Positions 7,452 through 15,068 of a stretch of 32,272 bases of DNA are shown in pieces. Position 1 is the stretch's first letter. Every line of letters starts with the position of its first letter. The notes beneath the pieces were generated by a model. The model made no database searches, was not told the origin of the DNA, and saw only the letters and a program-made list of their open reading frames with translations. The DNA is from Bradyrhizobium sp. AS23.2 (GTDB taxonomy: Bacteria; Pseudomonadota; Alphaproteobacteria; Rhizobiales; Xanthobacteraceae): NCBI RefSeq assembly GCF_001908185.1, contig NZ_LGHM01000084.1, forward strand, positions 1-32,272, in the 5' to 3' direction. The translations under genes were made by a program, and so were the position numbers.

Positions 7452-8450
7452 ATGGCGGAGAGTGTCGAGAAACTCGAGGACGGGATCGTCCGTTCGGCCG
7501 AGCAGGTGTCGAACCAGGTTCGCGCGGCGAAGGACGCGATCGCGTCCGTCATCTTCGGCCAGGACCGCGTCATCGAGAACACGCTGGTCACCATCCTCTC
7601 CGGCGGCCATGCGCTCCTGATCGGCGTGCCGGGCCTCGCCAAGACCAAGCTGGTCGAGACGCTCGGCGTCACGCTGGGCCTGGATGCCAAACGCATCCAG
7701 TTCACGCCCGACCTGATGCCGTCGGACATTCTCGGCGCCGAAGTGCTCGACGAGAGCACCGCGGGCAAGCGTGCCTTCCGCTTCATTGCCGGTCCGGTGT
7801 TCGCGCAGCTGCTGATGGCCGACGAGATCAACCGCGCCAGCCCGCGCACGCAGTCGGCTCTGCTCCAGGCGATGCAGGAGCAGCACATCACCGTTGCCGG
7901 CGCACGCCACGACCTGCCGAAGCCGTTCCACGTGCTCGCGACCCAGAACCCGCTGGAGCAGGAAGGCACCTATCCGCTGCCCGAAGCGCAGCTCGACCGC
8001 TTCCTGATGGAGATCGACGTCGACTATCCCGATCGCGACGCCGAGCGCCGCATCCTGTTCGAGACCACCGGCGTCGAGGAGACGCTGGCCAAGGGATCGA
8101 TGTCGGCGGACGCGCTGATCACTGCGCAGCGGCTGGTCCGCCGCCTGCCGGTCGGCGATTCCGTGGTTGAGGCAATCCTGTCGCTGGTGCGTTCGGCCCG
8201 TCCGGGTCCGGAGAGCGGCGAAGTCGGCAAGTTCATCGCCTGGGGCCCGGGCCCGCGCGCCAGCCAATCCCTGATGCTCGCGGTGCGCGCACACGCGCTG
8301 ATCGACGGACGCCTGGCGCCCTCGATCGACGACGTGCTCGACCTCGCCGAGCCCATCCTGAAGCATCGCATGGCGCTGACCTTCCAGGCACGCGCCGAAG
8401 GCCGCACGATTCCGGAGGTGATCCGGCAGTTGAAGACACGGATCGGTTGA
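7452..8450 (+). CDS. MoxR family AAA+ ATPase
   Basis: The 332-residue ATPase has Walker A GVPGLAKTK at 58-66, Walker B with D124/E125 in LLMADEINRAS, a sensor region in HVLATQNPLEQEGTYPLPEAQLDRF, and the C-terminal lid typical of MoxR. MoxR proteins act as chaperone-like ATPases, usually with a VWA/DUF58 partner encoded next door, in maturation of enzymes or envelope complexes. The start is supported by AAGGAG at 7439-7444. It is the first gene of a four-gene operon: its TGA shares one base with the DUF58 ATG (TGATG). Confidence 0.95.
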   Translation: MAESVEKLEDGIVRSAEQVSNQVRAAKDAIASVIFGQDRVIENTLVTILSGGHALLIGVPGLAKTKLVETLGVTLGLDAKRIQFTPDLMPSDILGAEVLDESTAGKRAFRFIAGPVFAQLLMADEINRASPRTQSALLQAMQEQHITVAGARHDLPKPFHVLATQNPLEQEGTYPLPEAQLDRFLMEIDVDYPDRDAERRILFETTGVEETLAKGSMSADALITAQRLVRRLPVGDSVVEAILSLVRSARPGPESGEVGKFIAWGPGPRASQSLMLAVRAHALIDGRLAPSIDDVLDLAEPILKHRMALTFQARAEGRTIPEVIRQLKTRIG

Positions 8451-9394
8451 TGGCCGTAGAGAACGGGCACACAGCGAAGGAGATCATTGCGATCCGACGT
8501 GCCGATGGCGAAAGCCGTACGCTCGCCGCTTCGCTGCCGCGCCTGGTGCTCGAGGCCCGCCGCATCGCCGCCAACGTCATCCACGGCCTGCACGGCCGGC
8601 GCCGCGCCGGCTCCGGCGAAAGTTTCTGGCAGTACCGCCGCTTTGTCTCGGGCGAGCCGGCGCAGAACGTCGACTGGCGCCGCTCGGCGCGCGACGACCA
8701 TCTCTATGTCCGCGAGCAGGAATGGGAGGCCGCGCACACGGTCTGGATCTGGCCCGACCGCTCGCCCTCGATGGCCTTCGCTTCGAAAACCGCGCGCGAA
8801 TCCAAGCTCGAGCGCACGCTGATCGTCGCCTTCGCGCTGGCCGAATTGCTGGTGTCGGGCGGCGAACGCGTCGGCGTCCCCGGGCTGATGGCGCCGACCG
8901 CGAGCCGCAGCGTGATCGACAAGATGGCGCAGGCGATGCTGCATGACGATGCCGAGCGGCTGAGCCTGCCGCCGTCCTTCGTGCCCTCGGCGCTCGCCGA
9001 GACGATCGTGCTGTCGGATTTCTGGTCACCGATCGCGGAGATCAGGGCGACGCTCGCGGGCCTGTCCGGCTCCGGCGCGCATGGCGCGATGGTGCAGATC
9101 GTCGATCCCGCCGAGGAGACGTTTCCTTATTCCGGCCGCGTCGAGTTCGTCGAGCCGGAAGGGTTCGGCGTGATCACCGCCGGCCGCGCCGAGAGCTGGG
9201 CGCAGGACTACACGGCGCGGCTCGCGCTGCACCGTGACCAGATCCGCGCCGAGACCTCCAGGCTCGACTGGCTGTTCACGACCCATGCGACCGACCGCTC
9301 CGCCGCCGAGCTGCTGCTGTTCCTGCATGCCGGCATGCAGGTGAGCAAATCGGGCGCCCGCACGACGACGATCAAGGCAGGGCCGGCCGCATGA
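8450..9394 (+). CDS. DUF58 domain-containing protein
   Basis: The 314-residue protein has the DUF58 signature GSGESFWQYRRFVSGEPAQNVDWRRSAR at about 55-82, and a VWA-like strand ending WPDRSPSMAF at 101-110 whose DxSxS (D103, S105, S107) matches a metal-ion-dependent adhesion site. DUF58 proteins are the usual partners of MoxR ATPases. I prefer ATG at 8450, sharing one base with the moxR stop; a TTG three bases upstream is the alternative. The end overlaps the next gene by ATGA. It has no clear signal peptide or membrane helix, so it is probably a cytoplasmic bridge between MoxR and the membrane proteins that follow. Confidence 0.93.
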   Translation: MAVENGHTAKEIIAIRRADGESRTLAASLPRLVLEARRIAANVIHGLHGRRRAGSGESFWQYRRFVSGEPAQNVDWRRSARDDHLYVREQEWEAAHTVWIWPDRSPSMAFASKTARESKLERTLIVAFALAELLVSGGERVGVPGLMAPTASRSVIDKMAQAMLHDDAERLSLPPSFVPSALAETIVLSDFWSPIAEIRATLAGLSGSGAHGAMVQIVDPAEETFPYSGRVEFVEPEGFGVITAGRAESWAQDYTARLALHRDQIRAETSRLDWLFTTHATDRSAAELLLFLHAGMQVSKSGARTTTIKAGPAA

Positions 9395-12204
9395 TGGGAC
9401 TGCCGCTCGCCTTCACCGAACCGCTGCTGCTGATCGGCCTCGTCAGCCTCCCCGTGCTGTGGTGGCTGCTCCGCGTGATGCCGCCGCGGCCGCGCCGGAT
9501 CGAATTTCCGCCGACGCGCCTGCTTTTCGACATCGCTCCAAGGGAAGAGACGCCCTCGCGGACGCCGTGGTGGCTGACCGCATTGCGCCTGCTCGCCGCG
9601 GCACTGGTGATCTTCGCCGCCGCCGGCCCGATCTGGAATCCGCAGACAGGGCTTGCCGGCAGCAAGGCGCCGCTGCTGATCATGTTCGACGACGGCTGGA
9701 GCGCCGCATCGAACTGGGACGTCAGGATCAGGGCGGCCGACGAGCTGATCGCCAATGCCGACAACGACCGCCGCGCGATCGCGCTGGTACCGCTGTCCGA
9801 GCCCAGCCGCGACATCACCCTGATGCCGGCGGGCGCCGCGCGCGTGGCGCTGCGGCAGCTTGCGCCAAAAGCCTATTCGATCGAGCGCGTCGAAACCCTC
9901 GCCGCGGTCGACCGCTTCCTCAAGGCCACCGGCGATTGCGAGATCGCCTGGCTGTCGGACGGCGTCGACACCGGCCGCGGTGAGGAATTCGTGCAAGCCC
10001 TTGGCAAGACCATCGGCGACCGGAGCCTGACGGTGTTCGAGGGCGGCACCTCCTCTCCCCTGGCACTCGTCGCGGCCGAGAACGCCGCCGCCAAGATGAC
10101 GGTGAAGGTGCTGCGCACCGACAGCGGCATCGCCGTCGGCACCGTGCGCGCGCTGGACCAGAAGGCTTCGCCGATCGGAGAAGCGCGTTATTCGTTCGGC
10201 CCGCAGGATAAGGAAACCGAAGCATCGTTCGATCTGCCGGTCGAGCTGCGCAACGACATCGCGCGGCTCGAGATCAGCGGCGAGCGCTCCGCCGGCGCGG
10301 TGCAGCTGCTCGACAAGCGCTGGCGCCGCCGCGCGATCGGCATCGTCTCGGGCTCGACCAGCGAGACCGCGCAGCCGCTGCTGGCGCCGACCTTCTATCT
10401 CACCCGCGCGCTGGCGCCGTTCGCCGATGTGCGGCTCGCCGACAAGGCTTCGCCGCAGCAGGGCATCACCCAGTTCCTCGACCAGAAGCTGCCGATGATT
10501 ATCCTTGCCGATGTCGGCACCATCGCGCCCGAGCTGCGCGAGCGTCTCAATGCCTGGATCGACCAGGGCGGCGTGCTGGTGCGGTTCGCCGGTCCCCGCC
10601 TGGCGCAGGCCGAAGACGATCTCGTGCCGGTCAAGCTGCGCAAGGGCGGCCGCACGCTCGGCGGCAGCCTGACCTGGGAGAAGCCGCAGCATCTCGCCGC
10701 TTTCGCCGCCGACGGTCCGTTTGCAGGCGTCGCTGTCCCCAAGGATGTCACTGTGAGCCGCCAGGTCCTGGCCGAGCCCGACGCGGTGCTCGCCACCAAG
10801 AGCTGGGCATCGCTGGAAGACGGTACGCCGCTGGTGACCGGCGAGCATCGCGGCAAGGGCCTGGTCAGCCTGTTCCACGTCAGCGCCGACATGCGCTGGT
10901 CGGATTTGCCGATGTCGGGCACCTTCGTCGAAATGCTTAGGCGCGTCGTCGACATGTCCGGCTACACCGCCAAGCCCGGCGCCGGGGTTGCCGCCGAAGC
11001 GACCGCCGAGACGGTGGCGCCGCTGCACATCCTCGACGGCTTCGGCGCCTTTGGCCCGCCGCCGGCCACCGCAAAGCCGCTGCCCGCGGATTATCGCGAC
11101 CGCGCCACACCCGATCATCCGCCGGGCTTCTATGGTCCGGCAGAAGGACCGCTTGCCGTGAATACGCTCGCCGCCGCTGACCGCATCGCTGCACTGAACA
11201 CCGCGAGCCTGCGCGCCCGGCATGCGACCTACACCAATGCCGAACCGCGCGATCTGCGCGGCTGGCTGCTGTCGACGGCGCTCGCGCTGTTCCTGGTCGA
11301 CGCTATCATCGTCGCACTGCTCGGCGGCGGGATCGCCGCGCTGCTGCGCCGCCGCGCCGCGCCCGCAATGATCGTCCTCGCCGTCGTGCTCGCAGGCCTC
11401 GCACCGCTTTCGCCGACGCCCTCGCGCGCCGACAGCGCCGCGGACGAATTCGCGATGAAGGCGACGTCGCAGACCCGCCTCGCCTATGTCATCACCGGCA
11501 ATGCCGACGTCGATTCCATCGTCAAGGCCGGCATGAGCGGACTGACGCTGTTCCTGGCGCAGCGCACCGCGCTGGAGGCCGGCGATCCCGTCGGCATCGA
11601 TCCCGCGCGCGACGAGCTCGCCTTCTTCCCGCTTATCTACTGGCCGATCGTGCCCGGCGCGCCTAAGCCACCGCAGGACGCCATCAACAAGATCGACGCC
11701 TACATGAAGCAGGGCGGCACCGTGCTGTTCGACACCCGCGACGCGGTCGAAGCGCCGCCCGGCGAGAACCGCGCCTCGCAGACGCCGGGCATGCAGGCCT
11801 TGCGCGAAATCCTGTCCTCGCTCGACGTCCCCGAGCTCGAGCCGGTGCCGCGCGAACACGTGCTGACCAAGACCTTCTACCTGCTGCGCGACTTTCCCGG
11901 CCGCTTCAACACCGGCCAGACCTGGGTCGAGACCTTGCCGCGCGACGAAGACGACGACAGCGCACAGCGGCCGGCACGCGGCGGCGACGGCGTCTCGCCG
12001 ATCATCATCAGCTCGAACGACCTCGCCGGCGCCTGGGCCGTGCGCGCCGACGGCCAGTACATGCTGCCGGTGACCAGCGGCGACACCCGCCAGCGCGAGT
12101 TCGCCTACCGCGCCGGCGCCAACATCGTGATGTACACGCTGACCGGCAACTACAAGGCCGACCAGGTGCACGCACCGGCCCTGATCGAACGTCTCGGGCA
12201 ATAG
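9391..12204 (+). CDS. BatA-like / DUF4159 domain-containing membrane protein
   Basis: This 937-residue protein begins with a BatA-type N-terminus (helix about 8-28, LLLIGLVSLPVLWWLLRVMPPRPRR, then a second helix around 65-85). A degenerate VWA-like region follows (PLLIMFDDGWSAASNWD), lacking a clean DxSxS. A glutamine-amidotransferase-like fold is suggested in the middle (IILADVGTIAPELRERLNAWIDQGG). Another helix pair lies around 630-675, and the C-terminal third is a DUF4159 domain (RLAYVITGNADVDSIVKAG, DELAFFPLIYWPIV, GGTVLFDTRDA). The start overlaps the DUF58 stop (ATGA). It is predicted to sit in the inner membrane with large soluble domains. The exact process served by this module is unknown. 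Confidence 0.9.
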   Translation: MMGLPLAFTEPLLLIGLVSLPVLWWLLRVMPPRPRRIEFPPTRLLFDIAPREETPSRTPWWLTALRLLAAALVIFAAAGPIWNPQTGLAGSKAPLLIMFDDGWSAASNWDVRIRAADELIANADNDRRAIALVPLSEPSRDITLMPAGAARVALRQLAPKAYSIERVETLAAVDRFLKATGDCEIAWLSDGVDTGRGEEFVQALGKTIGDRSLTVFEGGTSSPLALVAAENAAAKMTVKVLRTDSGIAVGTVRALDQKASPIGEARYSFGPQDKETEASFDLPVELRNDIARLEISGERSAGAVQLLDKRWRRRAIGIVSGSTSETAQPLLAPTFYLTRALAPFADVRLADKASPQQGITQFLDQKLPMIILADVGTIAPELRERLNAWIDQGGVLVRFAGPRLAQAEDDLVPVKLRKGGRTLGGSLTWEKPQHLAAFAADGPFAGVAVPKDVTVSRQVLAEPDAVLATKSWASLEDGTPLVTGEHRGKGLVSLFHVSADMRWSDLPMSGTFVEMLRRVVDMSGYTAKPGAGVAAEATAETVAPLHILDGFGAFGPPPATAKPLPADYRDRATPDHPPGFYGPAEGPLAVNTLAAADRIAALNTASLRARHATYTNAEPRDLRGWLLSTALALFLVDAIIVALLGGGIAALLRRRAAPAMIVLAVVLAGLAPLSPTPSRADSAADEFAMKATSQTRLAYVITGNADVDSIVKAGMSGLTLFLAQRTALEAGDPVGIDPARDELAFFPLIYWPIVPGAPKPPQDAINKIDAYMKQGGTVLFDTRDAVEAPPGENRASQTPGMQALREILSSLDVPELEPVPREHVLTKTFYLLRDFPGRFNTGQTWVETLPRDEDDDSAQRPARGGDGVSPIIISSNDLAGAWAVRADGQYMLPVTSGDTRQREFAYRAGANIVMYTLTGNYKADQVHAPALIERLGQ

Positions 12205-12211
12205 GATCGAC

Positions 12212-14275
12212 ATGAATTACGGCATTGCGTTCACGCCGCTTGTTCCCGCGATCGTCCTGTGGCTCGCGCTCGCCGCGATCGTCGTCACCGCGATCGTGCT
12301 GCTGGTTGCGCGTTCGCGCGGTGCTGCCGTGCGCGTCGCCGCGCTGGCGCTGTTCCTGCTGGCGCTCGCCAATCCCTCCTTCACCCGCGAGGACCGCGAC
12401 CCCCTCACCTCGGTCGCCGCCGTCGTCGTCGACAAGAGTCCGAGCCAGAATTTCGGCAATCGCACCCGTGAGGCCGCGCAGGCGCAGGAAGCGCTGGTCG
12501 ACAACCTGAAGAAGATCAAGGGGCTCGAGGTCCGCGTCGTCGACGCCGGACAGGCCGATGGCGAAACCGACGGCACAAGACTGTTCGGCGCCCTCGCCTC
12601 GGCTTTGTCGGACGTGCCGGTCGACCGCGTCGCCGGCGCATTCCTGATCACCGACGGCCGCGTTCATGACATCCCCGCCAACGCCGCCGCGCTGGGCTTC
12701 CAGGCGCCGGTGCATGCGCTCATCACCGGGCAGAAGGGCGAGCGCGACCGCCGCATCGCGATCACGGCGGCGCCGCGCTTCGGCATCGTCGGGCAGACCC
12801 AGACCATAACCTACCGTCTCGACGACCAGGGCGTCTCCGGCGAGCGCGCCAAGGTCACGATCCGCAGGGACGGCGAAGTCATCAACGAGCGCACGCTGTC
12901 GAGCGGCCAGACCGCAAGCGTCGACGTCGACATCAAGCATGCCGGCCCGAACATCGTCGAGATCGAGGCCTCGCCGCTGGAGAAAGAGCTGACGCCGGTG
13001 AACAACCGCGCCGTCGTCGCCATCGACGGCGTGCGCGACAAGCTGCGCGTGCTCCTGGTCTCGGGCGAGCCGCATTCCGGCGAGCGCACCTGGCGCAACC
13101 TCTTGAAGTCCGACGCCAGCGTCGACCTCGTTCACTTCACCATTCTGCGTCCACCGGAGAAGCAGGACGGCACGCCGATCAACGAACTCTCGCTGATCGC
13201 GTTTCCGACCCGCGAGCTGTTCCAGCAGCACATCAACGAATTCCAGCTGATCATCTTCGACCGCTACGCCCGCCAGGGCGTGCTGCCGATCGCCTATTTC
13301 GACAACATCGCGCGCTATGTGCGCTCGGGCGGTGCGGTGCTGGTCGCGGCCGGTCCCGACTACGCATCCAACACCAGCATCTGGCGCACGCCGCTGGATT
13401 CGGTGCTGCCGGCAGAACCCGTCGGCGTGACCGAAAAGCCGTTCTATGCGCATCTGTCGGATATCGGCAAACGTCACCCGGTCACACGCGGGCTGGAAGG
13501 GTCCGCGAGCGAGCCGCCGCATTGGAGCCGGTTCTTCCGCACCGTCGACACCCGCAATGCCGTCAACCCGCCGGTGATGACGGGCGTGGACGGCAAGCCG
13601 CTGCTATTCCTGTCGCGCTTCGGCGAAGGCCGCGTCGCGCTGCTGCTCTCCGACCACATCTGGCTGTGGGCGCGCGGCTACGAGGGCGGCGGCCCGCATC
13701 TCGATCTGTTGCGGCGGATGTCGCACTGGCTGATGAAGCAGCCCGACCTCGACGAGGAAGCGCTGCGCCTGCAGGTGCAAGGCAAGGATCTCGTGGTGGT
13801 GCGCCAGACCATGTCGGACAGCGTCCAGCCGGTCAGCGTGACCTCGCCGTCGGGCGTGTCGCATGACCTGACGCTCAGCCCCGGCGACCCCGGCGAGTGG
13901 CGCGCGAGAGTGCCGGCGGACGAGCTCGGCCTGTGGCAGGCCACCGACGGCACGCTGAAGGCGTTGATCAATGTCGGCCCGACCAATCCGAAGGAGTTTT
14001 CGGAAGTCACCTCGACCACCGACACCCTGAAGCCGCTGACGCAGGCAACCGGCGGCGACGCCGTGCGCGTGGTCAACGGTTCCAGCGTCGAGCTGCCGCG
14101 CATCGTGCCGTCGCGCTCGACCAGCGTCTTCCATGGCGACGGCTGGATGGGCGTCAGGATGCGCGACGCCAGCGTCGTGAAGGGCGTCGGCGTGCTGCCG
14201 ATCTTCGCCGGCCTGATCGGCCTGCTGCTGCTGCTCGGCGCATTCGCCGCGACCTGGGTTCGCGAAGGCCGCTAG
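12212..14275 (+). CDS. Membrane protein with VWA-like and amidotransferase-like regions
   Basis: This 687-residue protein is the last gene of the moxR operon, 7 bp after the DUF4159 gene. Two N-terminal helices (about 10-33 and 40-55) precede SVAAVVVDKSPSQNF, where D74-K-S76-P-S78 fits a VWA DxSxS site. The centre has class I glutamine-amidotransferase-like features (LLVSGEPHSGERTWRNLL, FQLIIFDRYARQG, YVRSGGAVLVAAGPDY) without an obvious catalytic cysteine. A beta-rich region follows, then a final helix about 662-682 (GVLPIFAGLIGLLLLLGAFAATWV). It probably forms an envelope complex with the preceding protein. In alphaproteobacterial genomes this type is annotated as a membrane protein or putative glutamine amidotransferase; enzymatic activity is doubtful. 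Confidence 0.88.
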   Translation: MNYGIAFTPLVPAIVLWLALAAIVVTAIVLLVARSRGAAVRVAALALFLLALANPSFTREDRDPLTSVAAVVVDKSPSQNFGNRTREAAQAQEALVDNLKKIKGLEVRVVDAGQADGETDGTRLFGALASALSDVPVDRVAGAFLITDGRVHDIPANAAALGFQAPVHALITGQKGERDRRIAITAAPRFGIVGQTQTITYRLDDQGVSGERAKVTIRRDGEVINERTLSSGQTASVDVDIKHAGPNIVEIEASPLEKELTPVNNRAVVAIDGVRDKLRVLLVSGEPHSGERTWRNLLKSDASVDLVHFTILRPPEKQDGTPINELSLIAFPTRELFQQHINEFQLIIFDRYARQGVLPIAYFDNIARYVRSGGAVLVAAGPDYASNTSIWRTPLDSVLPAEPVGVTEKPFYAHLSDIGKRHPVTRGLEGSASEPPHWSRFFRTVDTRNAVNPPVMTGVDGKPLLFLSRFGEGRVALLLSDHIWLWARGYEGGGPHLDLLRRMSHWLMKQPDLDEEALRLQVQGKDLVVVRQTMSDSVQPVSVTSPSGVSHDLTLSPGDPGEWRARVPADELGLWQATDGTLKALINVGPTNPKEFSEVTSTTDTLKPLTQATGGDAVRVVNGSSVELPRIVPSRSTSVFHGDGWMGVRMRDASVVKGVGVLPIFAGLIGLLLLLGAFAATWVREGR

Positions 14276-14377
14276 AGCCATTTCCGTTCCGATGGAATCG
14301 GAACGGGGCTCTAGATACTAGTTTTGACGCGTTTTCTTTACGCGAACCGGTATCCACTTCGCTCGAAAACACTCTAG
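14274..14377. repeat. Bradyrhizobium-type intergenic palindromic repeat, probable terminator
   Basis: Two palindromes follow the stop codon. The first pairs CCGTTCCGAT (14284-14293) with ATCGGAACGG (14297-14306) and has outer arms AGAGCC/GGCTCT. The second pairs GCGTTTTC near 14328 with GAAAAC near 14365, around a CGCGAACCGG core. I recognise this as a high-copy intergenic repeat of Bradyrhizobium and relatives. The first hairpin followed by TTTT at 14321-14324 could end transcription of the moxR operon. Confidence 0.75.
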
Positions 14378-14430
14378 TTGCAGGAACGACACATCGGACC
14401 GGCTGCCCGCGCCGGCCGGTCGGCCCGCGG

Positions 14431-14460
14431 TTGACATCCGTTCATACTTCCTGCGATGTT
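14431..14460 (+). promoter_or_regulatory. Predicted sigma70-type promoter for the DUF2946/TonB receptor unit
   Basis: A consensus -35 hexamer TTGACA occupies 14431-14436; 18 bases on is GATGTT (14455-14460), an acceptable -10. The -10 lies inside the Zur-like palindrome, the geometry expected for repression by occlusion. Confidence 0.5.
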
Positions 14461-14474
14461 ACATTATAACATCG
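14454..14474. promoter_or_regulatory. Zur-like operator
   Basis: A perfect 8-bp inverted repeat, CGATGTTA and TAACATCG, separated by CATTA. The ATGTTA…TAACAT core agrees with the Zur (zinc uptake regulator, Fur family) operators known from E. coli and alphaproteobacteria. It overlaps the predicted -10 and precedes a DUF2946 protein and a ZnuD-like TonB receptor. Assignment to Zur rather than another Fur-family member is by motif and context. Confidence 0.65.
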
Positions 14475-14515
14475 CGATGCCGGGAATTGGGGCCTCGCGA
14501 TGCGGGGTGCGTCGG

Positions 14516-14920
14516 ATGAAGTGGTTCCGCTCGAATATCAGGCACGGCGCTCGGCTCGCGCTGTTCGCGATGCTGGTGCAGTTCGCGCTGACATTCGGCC
14601 ACAGCCACTGGTTCGCCCAGGCGGCCCCCCTCGCTCAATCCGCGCTCCAGCAGGCTGACACCAGCAAGAGCATTGCTGCAACCGACCGCGCAACGGTCCA
14701 GAAGCAATCGCCTGCGGGGCCGGAGCGGGAGCAGCCGGGCGAGGACAATTGCGCGATCTGCGCCGTCGTCGCGATGGCGGGGACGGTCGTGTTCGCGACG
14801 CCGCCTCTGCTGCAGCTGCCGCAGGCGATCGAGCTGCTCTACCGCACCACCGACGCCGAATTCATCCATCTGAAATCGGCCGGCACGGCGTTCCAGCCCC
14901 GCGCCCCTCCCGCGTCCTGA
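14516..14920 (+). CDS. DUF2946-like small membrane/secreted protein
   Basis: The protein has 134 residues from the ATG at 14516. Upstream in-frame ATGs at 14456 and 14477 lie in or just after the Zur-like operator, where transcription should start, so they are unlikely starts. The N-terminus has one hydrophobic helix (about 13-28, RLALFAMLVQFALTF) followed by GHSHWF with H29 and H31. A polar Q/E-rich stretch comes next, then EDNCAICAVVAMAGT with a CxxC (C79, C82). This helix plus His/Cys layout resembles DUF2946 proteins, which often accompany metal-related TonB receptors. Under a Zur-like site and upstream of a ZnuD-like receptor, a role in zinc handling is plausible but unproven. Confidence 0.75.
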   Translation: MKWFRSNIRHGARLALFAMLVQFALTFGHSHWFAQAAPLAQSALQQADTSKSIAATDRATVQKQSPAGPEREQPGEDNCAICAVVAMAGTVVFATPPLLQLPQAIELLYRTTDAEFIHLKSAGTAFQPRAPPAS

Positions 14921-14948
14921 CCTCCAACGCTTGATCACGCCCGGTTCG

Positions 14949-14965
14949 CCGCGCCAAAGGCGCGG
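14949..14965. other. Intercistronic hairpin
   Basis: Perfect 7-bp stem CCGCGCC/GGCGCGG with an AAA loop, in the 148-bp gap between the DUF2946 and TonB receptor genes. No T-run follows, so it is more likely an RNA stability or processing element than a terminator. It could also be chance in GC-rich DNA. Confidence 0.3.
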
Positions 14966-15068
14966 ACGATCGCCCGGGAGCAGTTGAAGTCGAAACCGTC
15001 GCGCCGCGACGGCAGGCCGCCTCCGATCAACAAACAACTTCCGGACGGCGCCTGACTGGAATCAGGAC

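Noticed and set aside
9208..12213. 1001-codon minus-strand ORF opposite the DUF4159 gene
   Set aside because: Antisense shadow of GC-rich coding DNA; composition is R/D/G/H/Q-rich with no domain, while the plus strand encodes a recognisable family protein with overlapping operon neighbours.
12008..13522. 504-codon minus-strand ORF
   Set aside because: Same shadow effect opposite the last moxR-operon gene; no RBS or motif.
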